35,866 bases of DNA, from NCBI GenBank assembly GCA_017882685.1, contig JADGPA010000001.1:1-35866 (forward strand), read 5' to 3'. Source of the DNA: Propionibacteriaceae bacterium. GTDB lineage: Bacteria > Actinomycetota > Actinomycetes > Propionibacteriales > Propionibacteriaceae. Under the pieces are notes generated by a model. It saw only the letters and a list, made by a program, of their open reading frames with translations. It was not told where the DNA came from and did no database searches. The position numbers were made by a program, and so were the translations under genes. Shown one piece after another: positions 1-7,448 of the stretch. Position 1 is the first letter of the stretch; each line of letters starts with the position of its first letter.

Positions 1-355
1 CCGCCGTCAGTGCCTCCATCTCCACGCCCGTCCGATCTGCCGTGCGGACGGTGGCCTCGATGACCACGCCTGCGTCGGTGACCTCGACGTCGACGACCAC
101 GCCGTGCACGCCGATCACGTGGGCCAGCGGCAGCAGGTCCGGGGTCCGCTTGGCTGCGGCGATGCCGGCGATCCGGGCCACGGCCAGCACGTCGCCCTTG
201 GGAACCGTCCCCGACCGCAGCGCTGCGACGACATGCTGGGGGCAGCGCACAAGGCCGGTGGCCGTCGCCGAACGGACGGTGACCTGCTTGCCGGTGACGT
301 CGACCATCCGGGCCCGTCCGGCCGCGTCGAGGTGGGTGAACGGTTGGTCGGTCAC
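1..355 (-). CDS. moaC: Cyclic pyranopterin monophosphate synthase MoaC (C-terminus outside window)
   Basis: MoaC acts with MoaA to turn GTP into cyclic pyranopterin monophosphate, the first stage of Moco synthesis, in the cytoplasm. The first 118 codons are visible: a GTG start at 355, then a [17 protein letters not shown] stretch typical of MoaC N-termini. This is followed by [28 protein letters not shown] and VEMEALTA, the conserved core. The GTG overlaps the TGA of the moeB-like gene upstream by 4 bp (GTGA), so translation is probably coupled. The 3' end lies beyond base 1. Family assignment is firm; completeness cannot be judged. Confidence 0.95.
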   Translation of the reverse strand, partial: MTDQPFTHLDAAGRARMVDVTGKQVTVRSATATGLVRCPQHVVAALRSGTVPKGDVLAVARIAGIAAAKRTPDLLPLAHVIGVHGVVVDVEVTDAGVVIEATVRTADRTGVEMEALTA

Positions 356-1140
356 GGCTGGCTCCTTGGTCGGATCGGGACTTCTGCGACGGTCGCCGCC
401 ATCGTGTCCAGGTACAGCAGCCGGCCGAACAGCGGCTCGCCGGCGCCGGTCACCAGCTTGATGGCCTCGTTGGCCATCAGCGCGCCCACCTGGCCACACA
501 TCGCCCCCAGGACGCCGACCTGGGCAGCGGTCACCCAGTTCTCCCGCGGCGGCGGCTCCGGGTGCAGGTCACGCAGGGTGATGCCGGGCACGGTGCCGTC
601 CGGCGTTCGCGGCTGGCCCCAGAACACCGAAACCTGGGCGCGCGTCACCAACACCGCACCCCACACCACCGGGATGCCCAGCTCGGCGCAGGTGTCACTG
701 ATCAGGTAGCGGGTGGGGAAGTTGTCGACGGCGTCGACCACCAGGTCGTAGCCGGAGAGGATCTCGCGGGCATTGCCGGTCTCGAGGCGCTCGGCGTGCA
801 CGACGACGTCGATCGCGGGGTCGAGTTCTGCGATCCTTGCGGACGCGCTGACTGCCTTGAGAACGCCGACACCATCGACCGAATGCAGCACCTGGCGTTG
901 CAGGTTCACCACCTCGACCGTGTCGGCGTCGACAACGCCGAGAGTGCCGATGCCGGCGGCGGCAAGGTAGAGCAGGGCCGGGCTGCCCAGGCCTCCGGCC
1001 CCGACGACGCAGACGCGGGCCGCGCGCAGCCTTCGCTGGGCGAGTTCGCCGAGTTCGGGGATCGGCAGGTGCCGGGCGAACCGTTCCCGGTCGGACGGGG
1101 TCAGCGCCGCCCCGGGTTCCACCAGGGGTGCGAGTCTCAT
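352..1140 (-). CDS. moeB: MoeB/ThiF/HesA-family adenylyltransferase
   Basis: E1-like enzyme expected to adenylate the C-terminal Gly-Gly of MoaD (or a ThiS-like carrier). It has 262 aa from an ATG at 1140 that overlaps the preceding TGA (ATGA); an in-frame ATG 11 codons upstream is less likely. [19 protein letters not shown] is the nucleotide-binding loop, [18 protein letters not shown] the Mg/ATP site, and [13 protein letters not shown] the second conserved acidic block. [18 protein letters not shown] sits where most homologues have PSCxEAGVLG, so the conserved cysteine is missing. The CxxC zinc pairs of E. coli MoeB are also absent, and there is no rhodanese domain. It lies in the moeA-moaC operon, so a Moco role is favoured over thiamine. 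Exact substrate is inference. Confidence 0.88.
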   Translation of the reverse strand: MRLAPLVEPGAALTPSDRERFARHLPIPELGELAQRRLRAARVCVVGAGGLGSPALLYLAAAGIGTLGVVDADTVEVVNLQRQVLHSVDGVGVLKAVSASARIAELDPAIDVVVHAERLETGNAREILSGYDLVVDAVDNFPTRYLISDTCAELGIPVVWGAVLVTRAQVSVFWGQPRTPDGTVPGITLRDLHPEPPPRENWVTAAQVGVLGAMCGQVGALMANEAIKLVTGAGEPLFGRLLYLDTMAATVAEVPIRPRSQP

Positions 1141-1292
1141 GGGCGCCCTTCTGCAGTCAGGATGGCCGTCCACCGTTGGGCATCGGCAGGGGTGTCCACG
1201 TCGTCGACGCTCGCGGTGCCCGGGTCGACGCCGAGCAGGTTCAGCGGCGCGTGGCCACCAGCGAGGACGACCGCGTCGTAGCCGCTGATCAC
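1137..1292 (-). pseudogene. MobA-like molybdenum cofactor guanylyltransferase remnant (internal deletion, frame kept)
   Basis: A 51-codon reading frame starts at GTG 1292, overlapping the moeA TGA by 4 bp. It ends at TGA 1137-1139, overlapping the moeB-like ATG by 4 bp. Its N-terminus, YDAVVLAGG, is the start of a MobA nucleotidyltransferase (normally LAGGxSxRMGxDK). The rest, ending LLGVDPGTASVDDVDTPADA, looks like a MobA C-terminus (the D[IV]DTPxD motif). Intact MobA is about 190 aa, so roughly 130-140 residues, including the GTP-binding signature, are missing. It cannot be a working guanylyltransferase. Retention of both translational-coupling overlaps suggests an in-frame deletion. An assembly collapse is possible but less natural. 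Confidence 0.7.
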
Positions 1293-2512
1293 GCCAGCAT
1301 CCTCACCGTCACCAGGTCGCCCGGTGCGACGTCGGTGACGTCCTCTGCGACGATCGCGATCGCGTCCGCATGGGCCAGCGAGGTGACGAGGTGCGAGGCC
1401 GAGCCGCCGGCGTGCGCGGGCGTGGCCAGGAGCCGTCCGTCTGCCGCAGAGGACAAGCGCACCGGCAAGAGCTGGGCGCGTCCGGCCGGCGACCGCCAGC
1501 CGGTGGCCGTCACGGCGCACAGGTCCCGGACCGGCCTGGTGCCGAGGATGCTGTCCAGCAACGGACGCAAAAGCACCTCATAGGACAGGGCTGCCGAAAG
1601 GGGGTTACCGGGCAGGGCTACGATCGGCGTACCGCCCGGCCACAGGCCCCAGCCCTGCGGCTTACCCGGCTGCATCCGGACGTGGCGGAAAGTGCCACCG
1701 GCATGAGCAACGAGCACGTCGCGTACTACATCGTAGTCTCCCACGCTCGCCCCACCGGTGAGGATCACCAGGTCGGCTGTGGCTGAGTTTCGGTCCAGCC
1801 ACTCAGCCAGTTCTTCCGGATCGTCGCGCAACGGCGGCCCGGTCAATGGCTCGGCACCGTCACGGGCAAGCGCTGCGGCCAGCACGACAGCGTTGGATTC
1901 GTGGATCTGCCCGCGCGCCAGCACTGAACCGTCGGCCACGAGCTCATCCCCTGTCGGGGCCACCAACACGACCGGGCGTGGCCGCACGTGGACGCGGGTG
2001 TGTCCCGCGGCGGCCAGAGCGCCGAGCAAGCCCGGCGTGAGGAGGTCACCGGCGGTTGCCACCGGGTCGCCGACGGTGATGTCGCCCCCGGCAAGGCGGA
2101 CGTACGCGCCGAGGTCCGGCCGGACACGGACCAGCACGACCTCGGTGCCACCATCGGTGTCCTCGACCGGCACGACGCTGTCGGCGAAGCTCGGCAGCGC
2201 TGCGCCGGTCATGATCCGCACACACTCCCCCGAGCCGGCCGGAGGGTCGTCCGGGCTGCCGGCCGGCACCTCGCCGACCACGCGAAGCGCGACGGGCACC
2301 TCGGCAACGTCCGCGTTGCGTACGGCGTAGCCGTCCATCGCGGAGTTGGCGAAGGAGGGGATGCTCACCCGGCTGGTCACGGGCGACGCCAGCACCCGTC
2401 CACGTGCGCCGGCGAGCAGCACGTGCTGGCTACGCCCATCGGGCCGCACCAGCCGGAGAAGTTCTGCGCCATACTCCGCGACGCTCAGCGACTCCCGCGG
2501 AGCGGGGGTCAC
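1289..2512 (-). CDS. moeA: Molybdopterin molybdenumtransferase MoeA
   Basis: MoeA inserts molybdate into adenylated molybdopterin. It has 407 aa, a normal length, from GTG 2512, which overlaps the TGA of the upstream regulator by 4 bp. Recognisable blocks are PSFANSAMDGYAV (substrate loop), RIMTGAALP, the ATGDELV-type loop (here PTGDELV), DLVILTGGASVGDYD, the MQPGKPQGWG loop and ALPGNPLSAALSY. All are standard MoeA signatures, and the C-terminal domain IV is present. It is the second gene of a five-gene minus-strand operon, so its expression probably follows the regulator gene and the central dyad. Confidence 0.97.
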   Translation of the reverse strand: MTPAPRESLSVAEYGAELLRLVRPDGRSQHVLLAGARGRVLASPVTSRVSIPSFANSAMDGYAVRNADVAEVPVALRVVGEVPAGSPDDPPAGSGECVRIMTGAALPSFADSVVPVEDTDGGTEVVLVRVRPDLGAYVRLAGGDITVGDPVATAGDLLTPGLLGALAAAGHTRVHVRPRPVVLVAPTGDELVADGSVLARGQIHESNAVVLAAALARDGAEPLTGPPLRDDPEELAEWLDRNSATADLVILTGGASVGDYDVVRDVLVAHAGGTFRHVRMQPGKPQGWGLWPGGTPIVALPGNPLSAALSYEVLLRPLLDSILGTRPVRDLCAVTATGWRSPAGRAQLLPVRLSSAADGRLLATPAHAGGSASHLVTSLAHADAIAIVAEDVTDVAPGDLVTVRMLA

Positions 2513-3162
2513 GAAGCCGCCGCCTTCTCCGCGAAACGGACGATGCAGCGCTCGGGCGTCGCATACGGCTCCAGCGCAGCCACCTCCCACGGGTCGCTGT
2601 CGTCCAGCAGGCCGCGGATCAGGCCGAGGTGGAGCCGGCACACCGTGTCGGGATCCTCCACGGCGAGTTCGGAGAACGGGCAGGGCCGCAGTTCGATGGA
2701 CGGGGGTGGGCCAGCGACCAGTTCCGGCTGGTAGCCCATCCGGGCAAGGGAAAGGACCATGCGAGGCAGTGGGTCGGCCGGCTCCGCCGGGAGTTCGGCG
2801 AGGAGCTCGGACCCCCAGGCCTCGCCGGCCCGCTCCGCCCTGCTTCCGCGGTCCTCCATCGGGCCGGCGAAATGCCGCACCATCACTGCTGCGAGGTCGT
2901 GGTAGTGGGTCTGCGTGGGCGCCGGCTCGGCGCGGTAGAGCATGCGGGGGCGTCCGGGTTGCTGTCTGCCCTCCGCCTGGCGCTGCACCTGGCCGGCCTC
3001 GATGAGGGCGTCGAGGTGGAACCGCGTGGTGTTCTCGTGCAGCCCGACCGCCGCGGCGATGGCTGCGACCGGTTCGGCGGCGCCGGTGCTTCGCAGGTGG
3101 TCCAGTACCTCAGCCCTGCTGGGTCCGAACCCGCGCACCCGCGGGTTCGCTTCGGTGGCCAT
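2509..3162 (-). CDS. ArsR/SufR-like winged-helix regulator with conserved C-terminal cysteines
   Basis: A 217-aa predicted cytoplasmic transcription factor of the COG2345-like (ArsR/SufR) group. Residues about 10-75 form a winged HTH (RAEVLDHLRS, then AAVGLHENTTRFHLDALIEAG as the recognition helix). The C-terminal half carries RPCPFSEL (C161), DTVCRLHLG (C175) and PERCIVRF (C206), the layout used by SufR-type proteins to hold an Fe-S cluster; cluster binding here is inference. MoaA is itself a 4Fe-4S enzyme, so an Fe-S sensor controlling Moco genes would make sense. It is the first gene of the moeA-mobA remnant-moeB-moaC unit and divergent from moaA. A plausible operator lies midway between them. 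Confidence 0.85.
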   Translation of the reverse strand: MATEANPRVRGFGPSRAEVLDHLRSTGAAEPVAAIAAAVGLHENTTRFHLDALIEAGQVQRQAEGRQQPGRPRMLYRAEPAPTQTHYHDLAAVMVRHFAGPMEDRGSRAERAGEAWGSELLAELPAEPADPLPRMVLSLARMGYQPELVAGPPPSIELRPCPFSELAVEDPDTVCRLHLGLIRGLLDDSDPWEVAALEPYATPERCIVRFAEKAAAS

Positions 3163-3213
3163 CGATACTCCCTCACTCGCCTCGCCCCCCGTACAGCGTA
3201 TCCACTAGAAAAT

Positions 3214-3233
3214 CGTAACTATGCCGGGTTACG
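3214..3233. promoter_or_regulatory. Dyad CGTAAC-N8-GTTACG between divergent Moco operons
   Basis: Perfect 6-bp inverted repeat with an 8-bp spacer. Its centre (3223.5) is almost exactly midway between the first base of the regulator start codon (3162) and the moaA start codon (3286). The spacing and symmetry fit a dimeric winged-helix repressor that controls both directions at once. Binding by the adjacent ArsR/SufR-like protein is inferred from position only. Confidence 0.5.
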
Positions 3234-3285
3234 GTGGGGGCCGAACCGCCAAACTCGTTCTGCCACACTCGTATCGGAGTCGCTT

Positions 3286-4320
3286 GTGACCACCGTAGTG
3301 ACCCGGTTGGGGACGCTCGCCGATGCGCACGGCCGGGTGGCACGGGACCTGCGAATGTCGCTCACGGACCGGTGCAACCTGCGCTGCACCTATTGCATGC
3401 CCGCCGACGGCCTGGCCTGGCTGCCCACCCCCGAGGTACTCACCGACGCGGAGGTCGTGCGGCTGATCGGCGTGGCGGTGGGTCTGCTGGGAGTCCGCAA
3501 GATCCGGTTCACCGGCGGCGAACCACTGCTGCGGCGCGGCCTGGCCGGCATCATCGCCGGCGCGCGGGCCCTGCGCACCGACGAGGGCCTGTCGCCGGAG
3601 TTGTCGCTCACAACGAACGGGATCGGCCTCGACCACCGGGTGTCCGAGCTCGCCGCCGCCGGGCTGCAGCGGGTGAACATCTCCCTGGATTCGCTCGACC
3701 GGGAGCGGTACGCAATCCTCGCGCGGCGCGACCGGCTGGATGAGGTGCTGGACGGGCTGGCCGCAGCCGACGCGACCGGGCTGCGTCCGGTGAAGGTCAA
3801 CGCCGTCGTGATGCGCGGGGTCAACGAGGTCGACGTCGTGCCGCTGGCCGAGTTCTGCCTGCAGCTCGGCTACCGGTTGCGGTTCATCGAGCAGATGCCG
3901 ATCGGCCCGCAGCACGGCTGGGACCGGGCGTCGATGGTGCCGGCTGCGGAGATCCTCGAGTTGCTGGGCGGCCATTTCACCCTCTCCCCTGCGCCGGGTC
4001 GTGGCTCGGCACCGGCGGAGGAATGGCTGGTCGCCGGGGGCGACTGCCACCCGTCCGGGACTGTCGGGGTGATCGCCTCGGTCACCGGGCCCTTCTGCGC
4101 GACCTGCGACCGCACGCGTCTCACGGCGGACGGCCAGGTGCGCACCTGCCTGTTCAGTCTCACCGAGACCGACCTGCGCACGCCGCTGCGTTCGGGAGCG
4201 ACCGATGAGGATCTTGCAGAGCTGTGGACGGGTGCACACCGCGGCAAGTGGGCGGGACACAGCATCGGACGGGCCGGGTTCCGGCAACCCGACCGCACCA
4301 TGAGCGCGATCGGAGGCTGA
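3286..4320 (+). CDS. moaA: GTP 3',8-cyclase MoaA (radical SAM)
   Basis: A 344-aa radical SAM enzyme that starts Moco synthesis by converting GTP to 3',8-cyclo-H2GTP. The GTG at 3286 is the start that gives the normal N-terminus (LADAHGRVARDLRMSLTDRC). The N-terminal cluster motif CNLRCTYC uses C30, C34 and C37. The C-terminal cluster residues are C271 and C274 (FCATCDRTRL) and C288 (RTCLFS). FTGGEPLLRRGL binds SAM, and the protein ends in the catalytically important Gly-Gly. One base separates its TGA from the moaD GTG, so the two are cotranscribed. Regulation by the upstream dyad is likely. Confidence 0.97.
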   Translation: MTTVVTRLGTLADAHGRVARDLRMSLTDRCNLRCTYCMPADGLAWLPTPEVLTDAEVVRLIGVAVGLLGVRKIRFTGGEPLLRRGLAGIIAGARALRTDEGLSPELSLTTNGIGLDHRVSELAAAGLQRVNISLDSLDRERYAILARRDRLDEVLDGLAAADATGLRPVKVNAVVMRGVNEVDVVPLAEFCLQLGYRLRFIEQMPIGPQHGWDRASMVPAAEILELLGGHFTLSPAPGRGSAPAEEWLVAGGDCHPSGTVGVIASVTGPFCATCDRTRLTADGQVRTCLFSLTETDLRTPLRSGATDEDLAELWTGAHRGKWAGHSIGRAGFRQPDRTMSAIGG

Positions 4321-4321
4321 T

Positions 4322-4561
4322 GTGAAGATCACCTTCTACGCCGGCGCAGCCGACGCTGCCGGGTCACCCGGCGCCGAACTGGATGCCAGCGACCTCACCG
4401 CTGCCCAACTCACCGCCCTGCTCGGACGCGACAACGCCCGCCTTGCCGAGGTACTGCCGCGCTGCACGCTGCTGGTGGACGGCACCGCCGTCCGCGACCC
4501 GGGGACCCTGATCGGCGCAGGGGCGCGCGTCGACGTCCTGCCGCCTTTCGCCGGCGGCTGA
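4322..4561 (+). CDS. moaD: Molybdopterin synthase small subunit MoaD
   Basis: A 79-aa ubiquitin-like sulfur carrier. After C-terminal adenylation and thiocarboxylation it donates sulfur to cyclic pyranopterin monophosphate together with MoaE. The GTG start lies one base after the moaA stop. KITFYAGAADAAG, LVDGTAV and VDVLPPFAGG, with the invariant terminal Gly-Gly, identify it. A ThiS identity is less likely given the moaA context. MoaE is not in this window and must be elsewhere, perhaps left of base 1. Confidence 0.93.
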   Translation: MKITFYAGAADAAGSPGAELDASDLTAAQLTALLGRDNARLAEVLPRCTLLVDGTAVRDPGTLIGAGARVDVLPPFAGG

Positions 4562-4575
4562 TCCGCGTTCGACCC

Positions 4576-4597
4576 CCCACCCTCCGGGTTTGGTGGG
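4576..4597. terminator. Hairpin between convergent moaD and molybdoenzyme genes
   Basis: CCCACC and GGTGGG arms (6 bp) around a 10-base loop, 15 bp after the moaD stop and about 65 bp before the end of the convergent oxidoreductase gene. There is no T-run, so it is only a candidate terminator, possibly bidirectional. Confidence 0.35.
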
Positions 4598-4660
4598 TCT
4601 GGCAACTCGGTGGTGGGACGGGCCAGACGAGCCCGATCACGACTTCGCCCCGATCACGGT

Positions 4661-6160
4661 TCAGCCGACGGTGATCTCCACCACGTGGTAGCCGGTGGCC
4701 CCATCGGGCAGGACGTCCTGCACCTCGGCGATCTGCGGCAGGCCGGACGCGTCGGAGGCGCGGGCCGACAACCGGTGCGGCCCGGCCGGCGCGTCCCAAG
4801 GCAGGTACCACTGCCTCCAGTAGTCCAGCCCGACGTCAGGGCCGAGTTGCGCGACGGCCCACGGCCCGTTGTCGACCTGCACCTCCACCTTCCCGACGCC
4901 GCGGTGGGTGGCCCAGGAGACGCCGGCGATCACGGTCTTTCCTGGCGCGATGCGCTCCTGCGGGGTGTCGATGCGGGTTGCGGTCTTGACCGGCCCCAGC
5001 TCCGACCAGCCGCGCTGCGTCCAGTACGCCTCGTCGGCAGCGAAGGTGCTCACCTTGAGCCGGTTGAGCCACTTGGTGGCACCGACATAGCCGTAAAGGC
5101 CGGGCGTGACGAGCCGCGCAGGGAAGCCGTGCACCTGTGTGAGCGGCTGGCCGTCCATGGCGATCGCGATCATCGCGTCCCTGCCGTCCAGCAGCACGGC
5201 CAGCGGCGTACTGGCGGTGAAGCCGTCGACCGAGGAGCTCAGCACCTGGTCGGCCGCTGCGTTCGGCTGGGCGCGGCGCAGCAGGTCGGCCACGCGCACG
5301 CCGAGGAATCGCGTGCTGCCGCAATACGGGCCGCCGATCGGGTTGGAGACGCAGGTGAGGGTGATGTCGCGCTCGATCATCGGCATCGCCACCAGCTCAG
5401 CCCAGGTGATCTTGTACGGCTCGGCCACCATGCCGTCCACCTGCAGGGTCCACGTGTCGGTCGACACCCGCGGCAGCGCGAGGGCGGTGTCGATGCGGTA
5501 GAAGTCCTCGATCGGGGTCCGCAGGGGCGACACGTCCGGCACGGTTGCCTCGAGCCCGGCCGGCAGCGCAGGCGCGGGAGTGGCCGGCGTGGGAATGGCC
5601 ACCGGCGTGCTCGCCGTGGGCTCGGCCGTCCCGCCGGAAACCGCGGCGGCGGCGCCCGCTGCCACCACCCCGGCGGCACCGGTGAGCAGGACGCGACGGT
5701 CGATGCCCCGGCGCGTGTCCGGCCCCTGGCCTGGGCGGTCGGCGAGCCAGCGCAGTTCGAGCCGCAGCACGCCCATCGCCACCGCCGTCCCGACGATGCT
5801 GGGCAGCCAATCGAGCGGCCCGGACGCGGGACGTGTCGCGGCGGCCAGGACTCCGACCAGCCCGACTGCGGCGAACACCCCGTAGCCAACCCCTGCCCGG
5901 CGAACAGCCAGCACTCCGGCGATGCCGGAGAGCACAGCGACGCCCAGCACAATGGTGCCGATCAGCACGGCCTTGTCAGCGGTACCGAGGGTGGCAACGG
6001 CCCATTCCTTCAGCGGGGTGGGCACGCGGTCGACGATCGCAGTACCCACGGCGACGAGCGGAGCGGCCGCAGGGTTAACCAGGAGGGCGACGAGCTGGCC
6101 GGCCGCGGCGCCGAGTGCTGCGGCCGCAATCCCGGCGACGGCCGAACCGGTTCTGTTCAC
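4661..6160 (-). CDS. Membrane-anchored sulfite-oxidase-family molybdopterin oxidoreductase
   Basis: A 499-aa protein. The first ~140 residues hold about four hydrophobic segments (around 7-50, 62-85, 90-110 and 118-135). They are followed by an RRVLLTGAAGVVAAGAA segment resembling an extra signal/anchor and a Thr/Pro/Ala linker. The catalytic part (about 210-395) has the sulfite oxidase fold, with TLTCVSNPIGG carrying the putative Mo-ligand cysteine and GFPARLVTPGLYGYVGATKWL the cofactor loop. A C-terminal Mo-co dimerisation (Ig-like) domain runs to the end. The active site probably faces outside the membrane. Substrate is unknown: sulfite or another small oxide. The GTG start at 6160 is the only good one. 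It sits next to the Moco genes and needs their product. Confidence 0.92.
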   Translation of the reverse strand: MNRTGSAVAGIAAAALGAAAGQLVALLVNPAAAPLVAVGTAIVDRVPTPLKEWAVATLGTADKAVLIGTIVLGVAVLSGIAGVLAVRRAGVGYGVFAAVGLVGVLAAATRPASGPLDWLPSIVGTAVAMGVLRLELRWLADRPGQGPDTRRGIDRRVLLTGAAGVVAAGAAAAVSGGTAEPTASTPVAIPTPATPAPALPAGLEATVPDVSPLRTPIEDFYRIDTALALPRVSTDTWTLQVDGMVAEPYKITWAELVAMPMIERDITLTCVSNPIGGPYCGSTRFLGVRVADLLRRAQPNAAADQVLSSSVDGFTASTPLAVLLDGRDAMIAIAMDGQPLTQVHGFPARLVTPGLYGYVGATKWLNRLKVSTFAADEAYWTQRGWSELGPVKTATRIDTPQERIAPGKTVIAGVSWATHRGVGKVEVQVDNGPWAVAQLGPDVGLDYWRQWYLPWDAPAGPHRLSARASDASGLPQIAEVQDVLPDGATGYHVVEITVG

Positions 6161-6364
6161 CTTGCCAGTATTGCCAGCTGGCTAGGCCGAACCGGGCGCG
6201 GCGGACCGGGCACTGTTGCCCATGGGCCGAGGCGACCCGGTTGACCGCCCGACCTACGCTGACCGAACGAGGGCTGAACGCCGGCCCGTCACCCCTCCCG
6301 GGACCACCCCGGAGAGCCCACCAGTCCTGATACGTTCGACTCCCGCCGTCCATGGGAGGAAGCA

Positions 6365-7369
6365 ATGACGCCACCACTTCGTATCGGGATCCTTGGTGCC
6401 GCGCGGATCGCCGGCCGGGCCGTCGTCGATCCGGCGAAGGCGCTGGGCCACGAGCTGGTGGCCGTCGCCGCCCGTGACCTCGGACGCGCGCAGGCGTACG
6501 CCGCAGAGCACGGCATCGCCAAGGCGTATGGCAGCTACGAGGAACTCCTTGCCGATCCCGACGTCGAGCTGGTCTACAACCCGAGTCCCAACAGCGAGCA
6601 CGCCCGCTGGAACCTTGCCGCCCTGCGCGCGGGCAAGCACGTGCTGTCGGAGAAGCCGTTCGCCAGCAACACAGCAGAAGCCGAACTCGTCGCCGCCGAA
6701 CCGAACCCGAACGGGCTCGTCGTCTTCGAAGGCTTCCACTACCGTTACCACCCGACCTACCTGCGGCTGCTGGAGCTGGTCGGCTCAGGGGCGATCGGTG
6801 AGGTCACGCGGCTCGACGTGCACATGAAGTTCAACTGCGACGATCTCAGCGATATCCGCTGGTCGTGGCCATTGTCCGGTGGCTCCCTGATGGACCTGGG
6901 CTGCTACCACCTGCACGTGGCCCGCGACATCGCCGGCGTGCTGGGTGGCGAGCTGCGCCTGGTGAGCGCTGTCGCCACCGCCCACGAGGGCATCGACCCG
7001 CGGGTGGACGCCACCGCTGCGATCGAGGCCGTGCTGCCCAACGGGGCCACCGTGCTCCTCGAATCCAGCCTCGAAGGTCCGGACGACACCTCGATCCTTG
7101 TCACAGGGACGAGCGGCATGATCCGCCAGCCCAACTTCATCAACCTCACCGAGGACGACCGGCTGATCATCACCGTGGACGGGGTGGAGACCGTCGAGCA
7201 CCACGGGACCGTTTCCACCTACACTCACCAGCTGCGTGTGGTCGACGCAGCGATCCGCGAGGGCGCAGCCTTCCCGACCGGCCTTGAGAACGCCATCACC
7301 AACATGGCGACCATCGACGAGTGCTACCGGCTGGCGGGCCTCCCGCTGCGGGAGTCCACCCTGTCCTGA
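6365..7369 (+). CDS. Gfo/Idh/MocA-family NAD(P)-dependent oxidoreductase
   Basis: A 334-aa cytoplasmic dehydrogenase. The start ATG is preceded by a strong GGGAGGA site at 6354-6360. RIGILGAARIAGRAVVDPA is the Rossmann dinucleotide loop, and GKHVLSEKPFASN contains the family EKP motif with the catalytic lysine. GGSLMDLGCYHLH in the C-terminal domain matches the conserved G-x-D-x-G-x-H region of the dihydrodiol/xylose dehydrogenase branch. Substrates in this family are sugars, inositols or trans-diols, and nothing nearby narrows this down. It is monocistronic and convergent with the next gene. Confidence 0.93.
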   Translation: MTPPLRIGILGAARIAGRAVVDPAKALGHELVAVAARDLGRAQAYAAEHGIAKAYGSYEELLADPDVELVYNPSPNSEHARWNLAALRAGKHVLSEKPFASNTAEAELVAAEPNPNGLVVFEGFHYRYHPTYLRLLELVGSGAIGEVTRLDVHMKFNCDDLSDIRWSWPLSGGSLMDLGCYHLHVARDIAGVLGGELRLVSAVATAHEGIDPRVDATAAIEAVLPNGATVLLESSLEGPDDTSILVTGTSGMIRQPNFINLTEDDRLIITVDGVETVEHHGTVSTYTHQLRVVDAAIREGAAFPTGLENAITNMATIDECYRLAGLPLRESTLS

Positions 7370-7448
7370 CCCCGATCAGGGCTCGGACGGCACCTGCGCT
7401 GCGGGCAGCCTCACCGCGGCTTGCGTGCCGGCCCTCCGGTCCGGTGGT

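Noticed and set aside
4610-6244. Long plus-strand open frame opposite the molybdoenzyme gene
   Set aside because: Low-complexity Gly/Arg/Asp/His product; it is the antisense shadow of a clear sulfite-oxidase-family gene in GC-rich DNA.
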